A stretch of DNA of 64,000 nucleotides, from contig RHPI01001327.1 of NCBI GenBank assembly GCA_009103225.1, positions 237,672 through 301,671 of the forward strand, in the 5' to 3' direction. A program made the position numbers and the translations under genes. Origin of the DNA: Chlorokybus atmophyticus. Its lineage: Eukaryota; Streptophyta; Chlorokybophyceae; Chlorokybales; Chlorokybaceae. The notes under the pieces were generated by a model. It was not told where the DNA came from, ran no database searches, and saw nothing but the letters and a program-made list of their open reading frames with translations. Of this stretch, positions 41,742 to 56,301 are shown one piece after another; position 1 is the first letter of the stretch, and every line of letters starts with the position of its first letter.

Positions 41742-43846
41742 GCACACAAAGCCCAGTGCAACAGCCCGCAACGCCACCCAACAGCCTACAGGGTCTTTAA
41801 CCTCTCCAGCTGCTGCCTCAGTATGCTTGAACAGGGTGGGGCTTCACTGCAAGACAACGCACAGTTGGACCCAATGCACAGCGGTTGCTGCCTACACTTC
41901 AACAGATCAACTCGCGCACTGGTGAGGAATCAGATTTTCTTATATTGCAACTTGGATGGTCTGCAAGCTGCTTGAAACATTATGTGCAACGTGCATTGGG
42001 CCAGCAGGCGGCATTGGCCCAACGTACAATGCAGCGACAGCACAGCTAGCTTACATGAAATGCATACATGCACGTCAGCTTGTGAAGAGCAAACTGCACG
42101 CCAGCAATGACCCTGCAGTTGACCGTCTCCCCAACGCATTAGTCAAGCAGGGGGCCTCTTGCTGGGAACCTTGTCAAGCAAAGAAAGCCCCACCAGCAGG
42201 ACGCAATGCGCGTGCCCTCACCGTTCAAATGGTGAGGAACAAAGCATAGCATTCCAGCATACACGCTTCTTTCCGCTCTAATGGAGCAGCACCAAGCTTG
42301 ACCAGGATAACTGGTCAAACTCCAGTACTCCGCACAGCTGAGCCACTACTCACTCGCGAACCGGACAAAGGCCTTCAATTCTGCGAGCAAGCACAATAAT
42401 CTCACCAGTAGAGCCTGCGTGACGCCCGCAAACTCCTCCACCCCCGGCTAACCCCTTCACTGCCGCCGCCGCCTCCGTCCCCGCCGCGGCCCAGCAGGCT
42501 GACGCCAACAAGGTGTAGACCGGTTAGGGTTTGGAATCTAACGCAACCGAACGGTTAGGCATAACCCTGGAAGGGAGCCGTTGGGGTCTTTACCGCTGAC
42601 GCTTCACTGAGATGCTGAAACACGTTGACCGTAACTGACGGTCCATCAGGCAGGTACAAACTGCTGCAGTAACGTTACACCGTACAGCAACGTAACCGAT
42701 TGTGATAGTTATTTTATAGTGTGCACACGGACATTTGTCACATGCAACAACAACAACACCTTGATCACATTGTGAGCCTACAAGTTACAGATGCGAACTT
42801 GACTTAGCACCTTGTTTATAAGAAATTGTTATAGGTAATGTTGATTAATTGTACAGGATATGCGCGAGACAATTGTATTCAGAGAGTGTGCCAGCTGCTT
42901 GATTAAATGCTTAGATGACATTTGCAAACGGGGCATACATAAATGTGGCACTGCGCATAATGAAAATTTCATTGTGAACTGCAATTAAAAATAAAAGTAT
43001 ACAACCTACATTGATTGAATTGTATATAGTCACGTCCGTACTATAAATTTACTGAAGAAACGAATCAACAATCTACTCATGCATATACTTATATATTGAG
43101 TTGTAATTTTATCTGTATGTCATTTTAGTATTCTTTATGCAAATGCTTATATTCGTTCAACAATGATTAATCTTGTAGATATATTGGTTTCATATAATTG
43201 CTTACGTGTTGATGCTCGAGTTGACTCAAACATGCTTAACATGATCTATTCTCGCTTTTTTCAGACCATATCATATTTTGCAGCATAAAGTATTGATACA
43301 ACAGGATACAACATTTGTTACGTATGTACTAATAATAATACTTTTGTGACACATTTCGCAAAAGGGCTGCTGAGCATCATCTTATGCCATAAACCATTCC
43401 AAATCCAGTATGACAACCAACAGTGCAATGTACATATTGCCGAGAAAGTTAAATAAATTCGTAGCATGCATACGCCACGATGATGATATCACACGTGAAT
43501 GCATAAACACACTACGCAACATGTTGCATTGATTATGTATGCAAATTTCTCACACAAGGACATGCTCCGCTTTTCAAAGTTTCATGATGTTTGACATATG
43601 CAATCTCCGTATCGCATTCAAACTCTCCATACACATTAGCATAATGTCCATGGTCATGCCATGGTCACTACCGATACATGTTGCATTTTGCCTGCATGTC
43701 CTATAACCGTAATGTGTTTGCAACCGAATCCCTATGAAACAGGGTGAGCGTGCGGTAACATATCATTCAAATCCCACGATACCCAATCCAACCAACCAAC
43801 CAACCAACCTACTCAGGTATTTGTAAACGCCGATTCTTTTGTACAC
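41742..43846. other. Large intergenic region with an AT-rich block
   Basis: 41742-42800 has GC-rich patches and a TTAGGGTTTGG motif at about 42525. 42800-43740 is strongly AT-rich compared with everything around it, with no coding frame. A (CCAA)n run is at about 43787-43808. No gene seen. Confidence 0.6.
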
Positions 43847-43977
43847 ATGGACAACAAGCCATGCCTTGCTACCTTATGTAACGATGCGTCTACACCGTGT
43901 ATGTACATAGTGATCATTGGAGCACATGCAACAGCGCACCAAATACGCTCAACTCGACAAGTTGCCTCTCACAATGC

Positions 43978-45293
43978 TCACGAGTACGTCACCACGCTCA
44001 CAAAGGGTTGTCGCTCGGATGACAGCTGCCGGTTGCTGTGGTTGCGCCACGCACATGCAATGGCAATGCCGGCAGCAAAAAGCAGAGCGAACGCGAGCAG
44101 CAGCAGCGGCATGAGCCAATGTGATTGGTGGTGTGGGTCGTTGGATACATCACCGTCCATTGTTCCACCGCGGCAAAAACAACCAGAGTCCCAGACACTT
44201 GTTGCTGAAGGATCGCTTGGGATGAGGCTGATGGAGACACAGTGCTCTGCAGTCAGCTCGGTTACTTGAGTTTGCAATTGTGCAGGAAATATGCGCTCCC
44301 AGCGCTTGCGTAAGCTCCTGCGCACCAGATTGCGTTGCTGAGTGACATATGCACGTATCCAAGTTTTCCAATACAGTTGAAAATCCTCAAGTGACAACAA
44401 GGCTGCGCGGTGGCATGTGTTCCTTGGTGACATATGCGCGTATCCAAGGTTCATTGCAAACGAAGTTGCCGGATGGTGCATTATTGCCCGCATGCATGTG
44501 TTGTGCTGCGTGCATGCGTGAGCGTGCGTGCATGCCTCTGCGCCTATTCGTGCATGCGGGCATAGTTGTGTGCGCACACACGCACGCGCATGCGCGTGCG
44601 CTTGCGTGCGTGTTGGACATCGTGCCAGACCATGACTGCTGGGTGCCCAATGACTGCAGAGTGCAAGCAGCACGGAGGCTGAAGAAAGATTATGTATGTG
44701 CTTGACAAAAGGCAGCAGAAAAACTGAGAAGCAGTGGGAAGAACGACACAGTAACCTCCTCCCAATTGCCAGAAAGCGTATAACCACTGCACAAAGCCTG
44801 TTCTTTGCAAAGTGATTGTATGCTTCCTGTGCTGTTGGCCTGTGCAAGAATGCCCCTCAACGCAGCTGGAATCATCTATGCACTTACATACACATATCAC
44901 CTGGAACAAACCACAAACAGGCTTGCTTGCAAAACACGATAATGGTAGTGCGGCTCTGGACAGAATCTAGCCATGTGCTGGCACAATGCTGGCAAGACAG
45001 ATGCAAGACGAGCAGCAAGGTAAGCAGCACATGAACAATTACGTTACTTGACAAAACGCAATTTGAAACATACAAGGCCAATACACGAACCACTCATCCA
45101 GGCAGTGGCTGACATGTACTCAACAAAGGCCAGCAGCGCCTGGACCTCCCGTTTCTCACCTGCCCAGCCAGGCTCCACCGAGGCGGCAAAGAGAAGGACT
45201 CTGCCCTCAACGAAACCTTTAACGACAACGCCCGCGACGACACCCTCCCAAGCAATCGCCCGTCCCGCCACCGCCGCCGCCGCCGCCGCTGAC
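43978..45293 (-). CDS. Unresolved gene with C-terminal membrane segment
   Basis: The last exon (ending TGA at 43978) encodes LTAEHCVSISLIPSDPSATS, then a single hydrophobic stretch WLMPLLLLAFALLFAAGIAI followed by CAWRNHSNRQLSSERQ, as in a single-pass or tail-proximal membrane protein. A probable first exon (45293 to about 45100) starts MSAAAAAAVAGRAIAWEGV and continues GRVLLFAASVEPGWAGEKRE. Internal exons are uncertain (candidates at about 44990-44935 and 44690-44630), separated by CA/TG-rich introns (44500-44620). I do not recognise the family. A longin-like N-terminus is possible but unproven. Confidence 0.4.
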
Positions 45294-45422
45294 ACGTTGG
45301 TAGCGCATTCCAGCCACTACACTTGTGTGTGTTGACTACAGCACGCCACTACGTTTCGCACAGCAGGCTGAGCAGGCGGCGGAGGCGGTGGAGGTGGGTT
45401 TTATCTGCTTGTTGTCGGCAAC

Positions 45423-46924
45423 ATGGTCGGGCACATCGTCGACCCTGCGCAAGCAGAGCGCGAGCAGGTAAGCGGTGAGGAAGCTTCAACTTTGTTTGTT
45501 TAGACGTTGCTTGTTCATGGCTTGCGTTCTTCGCATCCTAAATAGTGGTTTTTTGATCTGAAGGCAAAGCGGATGATGGTGGAGAGGGACGGCCTGGAGA
45601 CAGAGATCGCAGTCATCGCTGAGCGGCTCAACGCGCCTGGCGGGCCCGGCGAGCATGGCCCCCTCGTCGACAACGAGGTAGAGGTGGTGGTGGTGGTGTT
45701 GTTGTTGTTGCTGTGACTGTTGCTGTAGTCGTTGTCTTCGTTGCAGCTGTGGTTGTTGTCGTAATTCACCTGAACGGCAACAACCTAGCTGCTTGCGTTA
45801 TTGTATTGTACGCACTGCTGCATGTTACGGAACGTACGCTATTTCAGCTATAGCAATAAACTGCAAAAGTGGCTGCAAAACTTTTGGCAGCAATTCCGAG
45901 TGGCAGGCATCGTGCATGCTTAAAGGACTACTGTCTCCCATTGTGCAGGGCTTTCCGCGGGCAGATATTGATGTTTTTCAAGTGCGCAAAGACCGCAACC
46001 GGCTTGCTGGTATGAATCTTGATTACTCGACGTGTGTCAAGGATCTTGTCATGCCTATGCGACTCACTGGAAATACCGTTAAATCAAGTGTGTGTCACAT
46101 GCCATCTCAACAGCGCTACACACGGATCACAAAGAGCTGACCGCGCGCATAGAGAAGCTCATGTACGACGTCATGAGCAAGACTGCCAACTCAAGTTTCC
46201 GACCAACACCAAGCGCAGGTGTGACAAACACAGATACACACTCAATTAGCTGGACAAACACAATAGCAACACTTGCACCAAATCACAAGACTTGTGCGCA
46301 GCCCCTGTTCGCGCGACACCATTGCCAGCAGCGCAGCAGTCTATTCCACTCCCCACGCCATCGATTACAGCCGCAGCGCCGCTCCCGAGACCATTTGCAG
46401 TCATAGATGAGGTGGCCGAAGGCTCGCCAGCAGCTGAAGGCGGCATACAGGTTTGTAGTGTTTTGTGTGCATGTGTGTGACAAATAAAGAGGGATGAGGA
46501 TCAAGCAATTAGCTGATAACACACATGACCTGTACAGGTTGGAGACCAGCTTGCGCGCTTTGGGTTGGTAGATGCTGCCTCCAGCTCGGGACAGGCAATG
46601 CTCGGATTGGTTGCCAATGAGTTGCAGTCGCGAGCGAATCAACCTGTTGAGGTATGGTCACCCATGCTGCCTCGCACATGATACTAGGCTGACCAACATG
46701 TTTGGTCTTTCTTATCTTGCAGGTGATGGTCATCCGGCGAGGGCGCCGGGCAGACCTGAGCGTTACACCGCACACGTGGAGTGGGCGAGGACTGTTGGGG
46801 TACTGTTGTGTTGATGTTTGTTGCTGTGTATGTGCATATGCATTGAGCTGAAGTGCTGCCACTCGTCGCTTTTGCGTGTGACATTGACGGAATGTCTGGC
46901 AGGTGTTACCTGCAGCCTTTGTAG
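45423..46924 (+). CDS. PSMD9: 26S proteasome assembly chaperone PSMD9/Nas2 (PDZ)
   Basis: Eight exons with consistent phases. Start MVGHIVDPAQAEREQ (45423). Coiled-coil N-terminus RMMVERDGLETEIAVIAERL, then GFPRADIDVFQVRKDRNRLA and LHTDHKELTARIEKLMYDVM. A Pro-rich linker follows. The PDZ domain is FAVIDEVAEGSPAAEGGIQ, VGDQLARFGLVDA, then VMVIRRGRRADLSVTPHTWS and GRGLLG, ending CYLQPL. The ending closely follows the PSMD9 signature LxVTPxxWxGxGLLGCxxxPL. It acts as a base-assembly chaperone that holds the Rpt5 C-terminus. It converges with MENG (gap of about 240 bp). Confidence 0.92.
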
Positions 46925-47161
46925 CGTGAGCTCAAGGTGGAACTGTACTCCAACAGCAACAAGTTACCCAACATGTGTGTGAATGCATGCTGCCTGTATG
47001 ATTGGCACTTGTACAGTGTTACATAAGCTTGCAACATGCTAGACTGGCAAGCTGTGAGGTGGATCGGGTTGTAGTTCGGTAACAACCACGCGCCACAGCA
47101 GTTCTATTCCGTGAAGCTGTTTGCAACATGTAGCGTCCACATTTGACACAACTGCAGAGTC

Positions 47162-48453
47162 TCATTGTTTGGATGCAACAAGGCATCCCATAAGTCCAGC
47201 TGCAATTTCATAAAACATAGCTCTTGCAAATCCCGCCTCCACAGCAAGAGTCTCCAGTTCTGGTCCTGTGGGATAGACCTCGATTGACGGGCGCAAGTAC
47301 TCGTACTGCGGGCCAACTCCGAATGATTTTGCCACTGGCACAACAACGTTGTCCAGCATCCAGCCCTGTCACAACAGCAGTGCATGTGACAAACATAAGA
47401 TTTTTGTAAACAGCAACATGCAATGCAAGGCTCGAGGTTTACTCAGTGTACCTGCGCTGATGATGCAAGAGCGTCAGTGCTATTGTTGAAGTCCAGGATT
47501 GCAACTCTTGAGCCCGGCTTCAAGACTCGGTGGAGCTCTCGCAAGCACTGCATGGGAAGCACACCACAGTGTGAAAAGAAGCATGAGGGCCCAACACTGC
47601 GAACATGTACCATGTGGCGCGTGCTCAGCATGCCAGCTTGCTAGCTATACCTTTGGAATGTCAACAACGTTTCTCAGCCCATAGCTGATGGTTGCTGCAT
47701 CAAAGGAGTTGTCTTCAAAAGGCAGATTGAGTGCATCTCCCTGCTTGCACACACAGCTACCAGTTGGCTTTGCAGGAAAGCAGCTGTGGACACAACAGAG
47801 GAACCAATCACGACCTACCTCAATGAACTTGACAGGCACATTACACGCAGGGTACGATGTTGCATGTCGTTTGGCTGCCACCTCCAGTTGGGCACGAGCA
47901 AAATCAAGTCCTGCCAGTGTGTATTTGCGTCTAATGTTAACTTGCATGAGCACGAAAAGTGTTGATGCATGGATTTCTTGTACCTGTTACGGAACCTGCC
48001 GGCCCAACTGTTTCGGCAAGGCGCAAAACTACATCCCCGCTGCCGCAGCACACGTCCAACACGGACTGCCCCTGACGTGCCCCGGCCCACTTCACTGCCA
48101 TCCTCTTCCACACACGGTGTTGACCCAAACTGTGCACGCATATGAGGCAATAAACACAGTCACACGCCAAACGAATTGTACTCCCAATTTATTGACGTTG
48201 TTTACCTTAGCGCATCGTTGAGGACATCATACATTGGCGCGATGCTATCGAACAACCCTTTCCGGCCCTCAGCACCTTCACCGACTTTAATGGTGGCATC
48301 CGATGTGGTGGCCACATTCGTTACTCTGGTGACCCTTGTGCTTGTTACAGCACGCTGAGTACTCAACCTTGGCCGTGCGCGTGAAACGCCAGTGCAATGA
48401 CCGCTTGTTTTGTTCACAGCCAGTGGTAGCGTACATATATATGCTGACACCAT
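47162..48453 (-). CDS. MENG: Demethylphylloquinone methyltransferase (UbiE/COQ5 family), plastid type
   Basis: Six exons. Exon 1 (48453-48206) starts [18 protein letters not shown] and is rich in Ser/Thr/Arg like a plastid transit peptide, then [18 protein letters not shown] (UbiE/COQ5 signature). Exon 2 is [17 protein letters not shown] and SAM motif [14 protein letters not shown]. Later exons give [66 protein letters not shown], and finally [20 protein letters not shown] with the C-terminal MGCLVASKQ. The GCLVA ending and early transit-like region fit plant MENG, which methylates 2-phytyl-1,4-naphthoquinone in phylloquinone (vitamin K1) synthesis, rather than mitochondrial COQ5. This supports a photosynthetic host. 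The junction between exons 2 and 3 is the least certain. Confidence 0.9.
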
Positions 48454-48663
48454 CGTTGATCCACTGCGTGCAAAGAAACCTGGTCAATACGCAAAAGATA
48501 CAAAGCTACACATACGCTTTCACGAGGACTGTCAGCATCAGCGCTTAATTACCAACAAGGTGCGACCTGGCTTACACACCAACACAGTGATACCTGGGAG
48601 GGTTGTAGTGACACAGTAGACTGTGCAATGGGTCTTTTACAAACTGATTGGGTGCAGGAGTGA

Positions 48664-49431
48664 CTAGTCCTGGGGCTCAGCTGCAGCAAACAGCTGTTTC
48701 CAGACGTCCAGTGACTTCAGTGCCTTTGCCTGGCTGGCATGCAGTCTGCCACCTTCAGCAAAGAGCGCGTTGATGGCGTGCACGCGCTCCACCCTGCGAA
48801 TGCCCTTGCATTGAGCTTCACATGCCGCACATTCACAAAGGCATGAAACGCACTCTCATTTCGGTACAGAAATTGCTTGCATGCATACTAGACGCGAGAA
48901 ACATACATACATGCAGTTGGTGGGTGGGTGGGTGGGGGTGGGGGATGTGTTTGAACTGGCAGCAGAAATTAACCAACGGAACGCGCAAGCATTGGTTCAT
49001 TTTGCAATCAGGGTGACACTGTAACCTGACAAGCAAGGCTTCGAGTAGACAGTGCAGCCAGTGCGAAGCCAGCTTGATCGCAAAGCTGTTAAGGTAGGGC
49101 CGCGACTAAGCAGCCTAGCCAGCAAACAAAGCATTGACTGGCTGACAGACAAGCAGACAATGAGCATTTCACTGCTTACAATGCATGCATGCGACGCAGC
49201 AGCAATACATTATTGTCAAGAGTTAACCAGCACGCACTGGAGGCAGGCTTACGCGCTATTTACTGTGCTGAGTGTGGCTCTTAGCTCCAGCAGCACCTCT
49301 AGCTCTTCTTTGGTCAGTCCGCCAGGCAGTCTACCCCCTCCCTCGCTGCCTCCCTCTCCTCCTCCTCCTCCTCCTCCTCCTCCCTGTCCGCCGCCGCCGC
49401 CAGCACGCACCCCTGCCGTCTGCATTGACAT
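48664..49431 (-). CDS. Small unknown protein, divergent partner of ADAT2
   Basis: Two exons joined in phase: 49431-49253 (donor GTAAGC) and 48815-48664. It starts MSMQTAGVRAGG, then a poly-Gly tract encoded by a (GGA)n repeat, then LTKEELEVLLELRATLSTVN. The second exon has RRVERVHAINALFAEGGRLH and ALKSLDVWKQLFAAAEPQD. About 110 residues, helical after the Gly run. Family not recognised. Its start codon is only 53 bp from that of the ADAT2 gene on the other strand. Confidence 0.6.
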
Positions 49432-49484
49432 CCAGTTGGAGCAGACAAACTTAAGCTCAGCACCACTGTGGCGGCGGCGATAGC
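49432..49484. promoter_or_regulatory. Very short bidirectional promoter
   Basis: Only 53 bp separate the start codons of the minus-strand small gene (49431) and the plus-strand ADAT2 gene (49485), so both must share promoter elements or start inside each other. A telo-box-like CTAGGGTTTA lies just inside the ADAT2 coding region at about 49528-49537. Confidence 0.5.
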
Positions 49485-50931
<1,447 letters not shown>

Positions 50932-51112
50932 CGGCGCCTTGCTCTCTTTGCGGTACCCTGATGTATATGTTAATCTGCTAGGTTTCCTTCAACTTACACG
51001 ATCTATGCACTCTATACGAAGAGTGTTACAATGAGATCACTCATTGACAAGGGGTGATTGCAAGCTCAGTTGGTTAGGTTAGCAAATGGGTTGACAATTT
51101 GAGTACATAGCC
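50932..51112. other. 3-prime flank of ADAT2, nothing else seen
   Basis: No reading frame or repeat of note. Confidence 0.5.
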
Positions 51113-51490
51113 ATGCCGCATGCAGCGTTGAAAGCTTGTAGCTTGCATAATAAGCTTGCAACTGCTAGGATGAATTGCTTTAGCATGTTGGTTGTAAACA
51201 AACGCTTTATAAACCATGACGCCCACGTGCTTAAACAGCTTGTTCACTATGATATGCGTGCCCGCATGTGTGTGAAGTGCAAGTGTGTGTACAAAGATGG
51301 AGTGCTGATAAGACCGCAGGCATGCGGTCATAAGCATGAGACATGCATGTTGTCATGCACAGAATGCTCTTGGAGATATGTACACGCCGCAAGCAAACGG
51401 TAGGCAGCAGTCATAATGCTATGTCACTACCCGGCTAGGTAATTCTAACACGCTAAGCTACCACTACTTGGCTCCCCGTTAGTCATGCAT
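51113..51490 (+). other. Cys-containing ORF and repeat shared with the 1.8-2.2 kb region
   Basis: A 96-codon open frame ends at 51403. Its second half reads MCVKCKCVYKDGVLIRPQAC then GHKHETCMLSC, spacing that could bind zinc. The nucleotides encoding YKDGVLIRP recur at about 1942-1973 (GTACAAAAGATGGAGTGCTG). The following 51405-51490 matches the interspersed repeat near 2.2 and 55.6 kb. It is probably a remnant of a mobile-element protein rather than a host gene. Confidence 0.35.
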
Positions 51491-51778
51491 GCATGTATGT
51501 TCCATTATTTGGCAGCAGCAGTCATGCACGTATGTGTGAAGAATTGCAACCCTAAGTTGCTGACTTATGTTTGCTTACAAGCGTACACTCAACTGGTCAA
51601 ACAGCCACACATAGTATTGGTGGCTTGTACATATCGTTTACACGTTTTATACAAGAGTTGAGCATATAAAATTATCTCAAGCAATGGTTCCATTCAAAGG
51701 CTGAATTATTAATATGAATATAGATTACAAGCGAATGCAAAAAGACTGTTGATTAACTATATGAAACTGCATTTATAA

Positions 51779-52699
<921 letters not shown>

Positions 52700-53323
52700 G
52701 GGCAATCCCACAATGAAGTATATATACATATAATCATTTACATACATGATTGATGCATTTGTTAGTTAATGGTTATCATGCATGTCGCAGGCTCGCACGC
52801 CTGCACACTATACATGTGGCAATTTTGTCAGCTGTGGTTGTATGTTGGCTGTGTATGGGGTTATTGCATTTGTTTTTTATGCTATACCCTTTGTGATCAA
52901 CATATCGATCTTATTCACAAGTGATGTGCTCGTGCAGTTTTCGCTCATAAAGTATATCCTTATAGCCCGGGAGGTTAATTGCGCAAATACGGCGCTCGTC
53001 AGGCTCCAGTATCACTTATACTGGAGCCCGTGCTTATACAGTATAAGTATACTGTATAAGCAAGCGCACAAGCGTGCATTGTCCTTGTGCGACTGCGCAC
53101 TTAACCCTAAGACCCGGGCCTGCAGCCGGTTCGCATGACAGAATCGACTGCAACCGGGCTCACCAGTAAAGCCCGTCTCCAGCCCAAGCGTTGCGGGCGG
53201 CGCCTACGTGGGTCTCTTTGCCGTCGTCGCTGCCGCCGGGGTCGCCGTCGCTGTCCGCCGCCGCGGCAGGGGTGATCGATTACTTGTTGGCCAGTAGCCT
53301 GAGCGTACAAGCGTTCTTCCAAG

Positions 53324-54585
<1,262 letters not shown>

Positions 54586-56301
54586 ACTTGACGCGCTGTA
54601 TCTGTACCTTTGGCAGTGGAAGCTATTTCACACTTATGGTCCCTGCATCATATTGCATGGTGCTGTCAGTTGTGTATGGTTTGTTGTGCTAGCTTCTCAC
54701 CGTCAACTTCTTCAACCTGCATGACGGTGGTGGGTTGTGTGGCGATAGCGTAGGCCTTCACAGCTTAGTTTGCACAGTACAACCGTTTTATGCATTGCAG
54801 CCTCTATCCACGGGATCATGCATTATGTAGCTACGCAACATGCAAATCAATACCGCATTTACCTATGCAGAACCTCCCCCCTGCTACAAGCCCCCTTGGC
54901 TGAAAATGGTGGGGGGCTTGTGCAAACAATGTCGCTTTTTTGGTGAAAATGGGCTCTATTACAAGCCCCCTTCAAACAGGGTGGGGATTTATGGCAAAAG
55001 GGGGTTGGCATACGGTACGCAATGCAGGACAGGCAGGGAAATTCGTCACATTTATAGTGGAGGGTGTGCAGCTGACAAGCCTTTGCTGTATGCAAAAAAT
55101 ATAGGCTTTACTGATTGCCACAATGCAACCACAGGTTGTCACCAAGTTGTTGAACATCTGAAGGTGCTTGCGACATTCACTACAGCATACAATGCTGCAG
55201 TGCCACGATCACATGCGGAAACAACTATTTTCAGAAGCTGCTTCTATAAAGTTTCTATCAAAAACTTCAGCTTTGTACCACGTGTGACTGCCCTTAAGCA
55301 ACACTTCTTACCAGCGGCAAAACCACATGTATCATTGCCACAATGTCTCGCCGCCATTCCACCCCTTGTGCCACCGTTGCCACCCTCTGCAGAAGACTGT
55401 TGGGCTCTCCAAACAATTCACTTGATGATTACCCGACATGGGCTTCTTACTGCCTGGCCCCTCAAGGCTTCAGACTTATGCACTTGGTATAAGGTATAAA
55501 AATGGCTGTGCTCACTCAAATGACACCAGCAGATGTACACAAGGGGTGTGCTACTATGCCGGCATGCATTGTTTGCCGAGACATGCAAGCGACATGCATA
55601 ACACTCATGGGTAAACACATTCTATTCTCCACCGGGCTAGTATTTCTATGCTATACCAACTGTAGTCTGCCCCGTTAGCCATGCAGTCAGCATGCAGAAT
55701 TGTATTCACCTGCACCACGGCTGCGTTTAGCGGCCACCCTCCACAACAGTGACGACAGCAACAGCAGACTGTAGGACTCCCCCCGCCCTCCTGCATAGCC
55801 TTGACAATGGCAAGTTCATTGCGAACAACTTCACTCTGGTACTCAGACTTGCACAGTACGTACAAAACTAACTTGAGGTTGATCTGCGCTCTAGGAGCAT
55901 GTCCAAGCACACTACTACTACTTCTTACTTCATGCAAGCGGCCAGACATTGCACGTGTGTGTAATCTATACTTATTCTCGTTACTTCCCTTTACATCTTA
56001 CCTGCTGCATACCACCACGTTGCGTCACCGCACAGATAGCGCACACCAGTGCAATATTACAAATTAACCATGGTCATGCAGGGTAGTAGTGTAGCCAACA
56101 GGTAAGCGCGTGCAATTTTGAAGCCATTTTGTACAAAGCAGCAGTTGACTGGTCATCCGAGCAGTGATCCATGTACACCTGCAGACAGTTCTCTGCGGCA
56201 TAGCTGCGGCAAAGCTGGTGCAGCAAGACTTTTTACTCGCGAGCCGACAGCTTGGTCGGCCCAACTTGCCGCAAACATTTCAATTACCAAATGCAGCTTG
56301 C
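54586..56301. other. Intergenic with repeats, no supported gene
   Basis: A near-direct repeat (TACAAGCCCCCTT...GAAAATGG / TACAAGCCCCCTTCAAACAGG) lies at 54885-54985. The interspersed CCACCGGGCTAG...CCCCGTTAGCCATGC repeat lies at 55611-55683. A 219-codon frame at 54840-55499 has no coding signature. Confidence 0.5.

Noticed and set aside
44262-44650. Long minus-strand frames with AHAHARACVRTQ-type repeats
   Set aside because: They come from GCGTG/CA-rich microsatellite sequence, probably intronic; only the terminal membrane exon nearby looks coding.
54840-55499. 219-codon plus-strand ORF
   Set aside because: Long, but the composition is erratic, it spans a short non-coding direct repeat, has no motif and no splice context; kept as intergenic.
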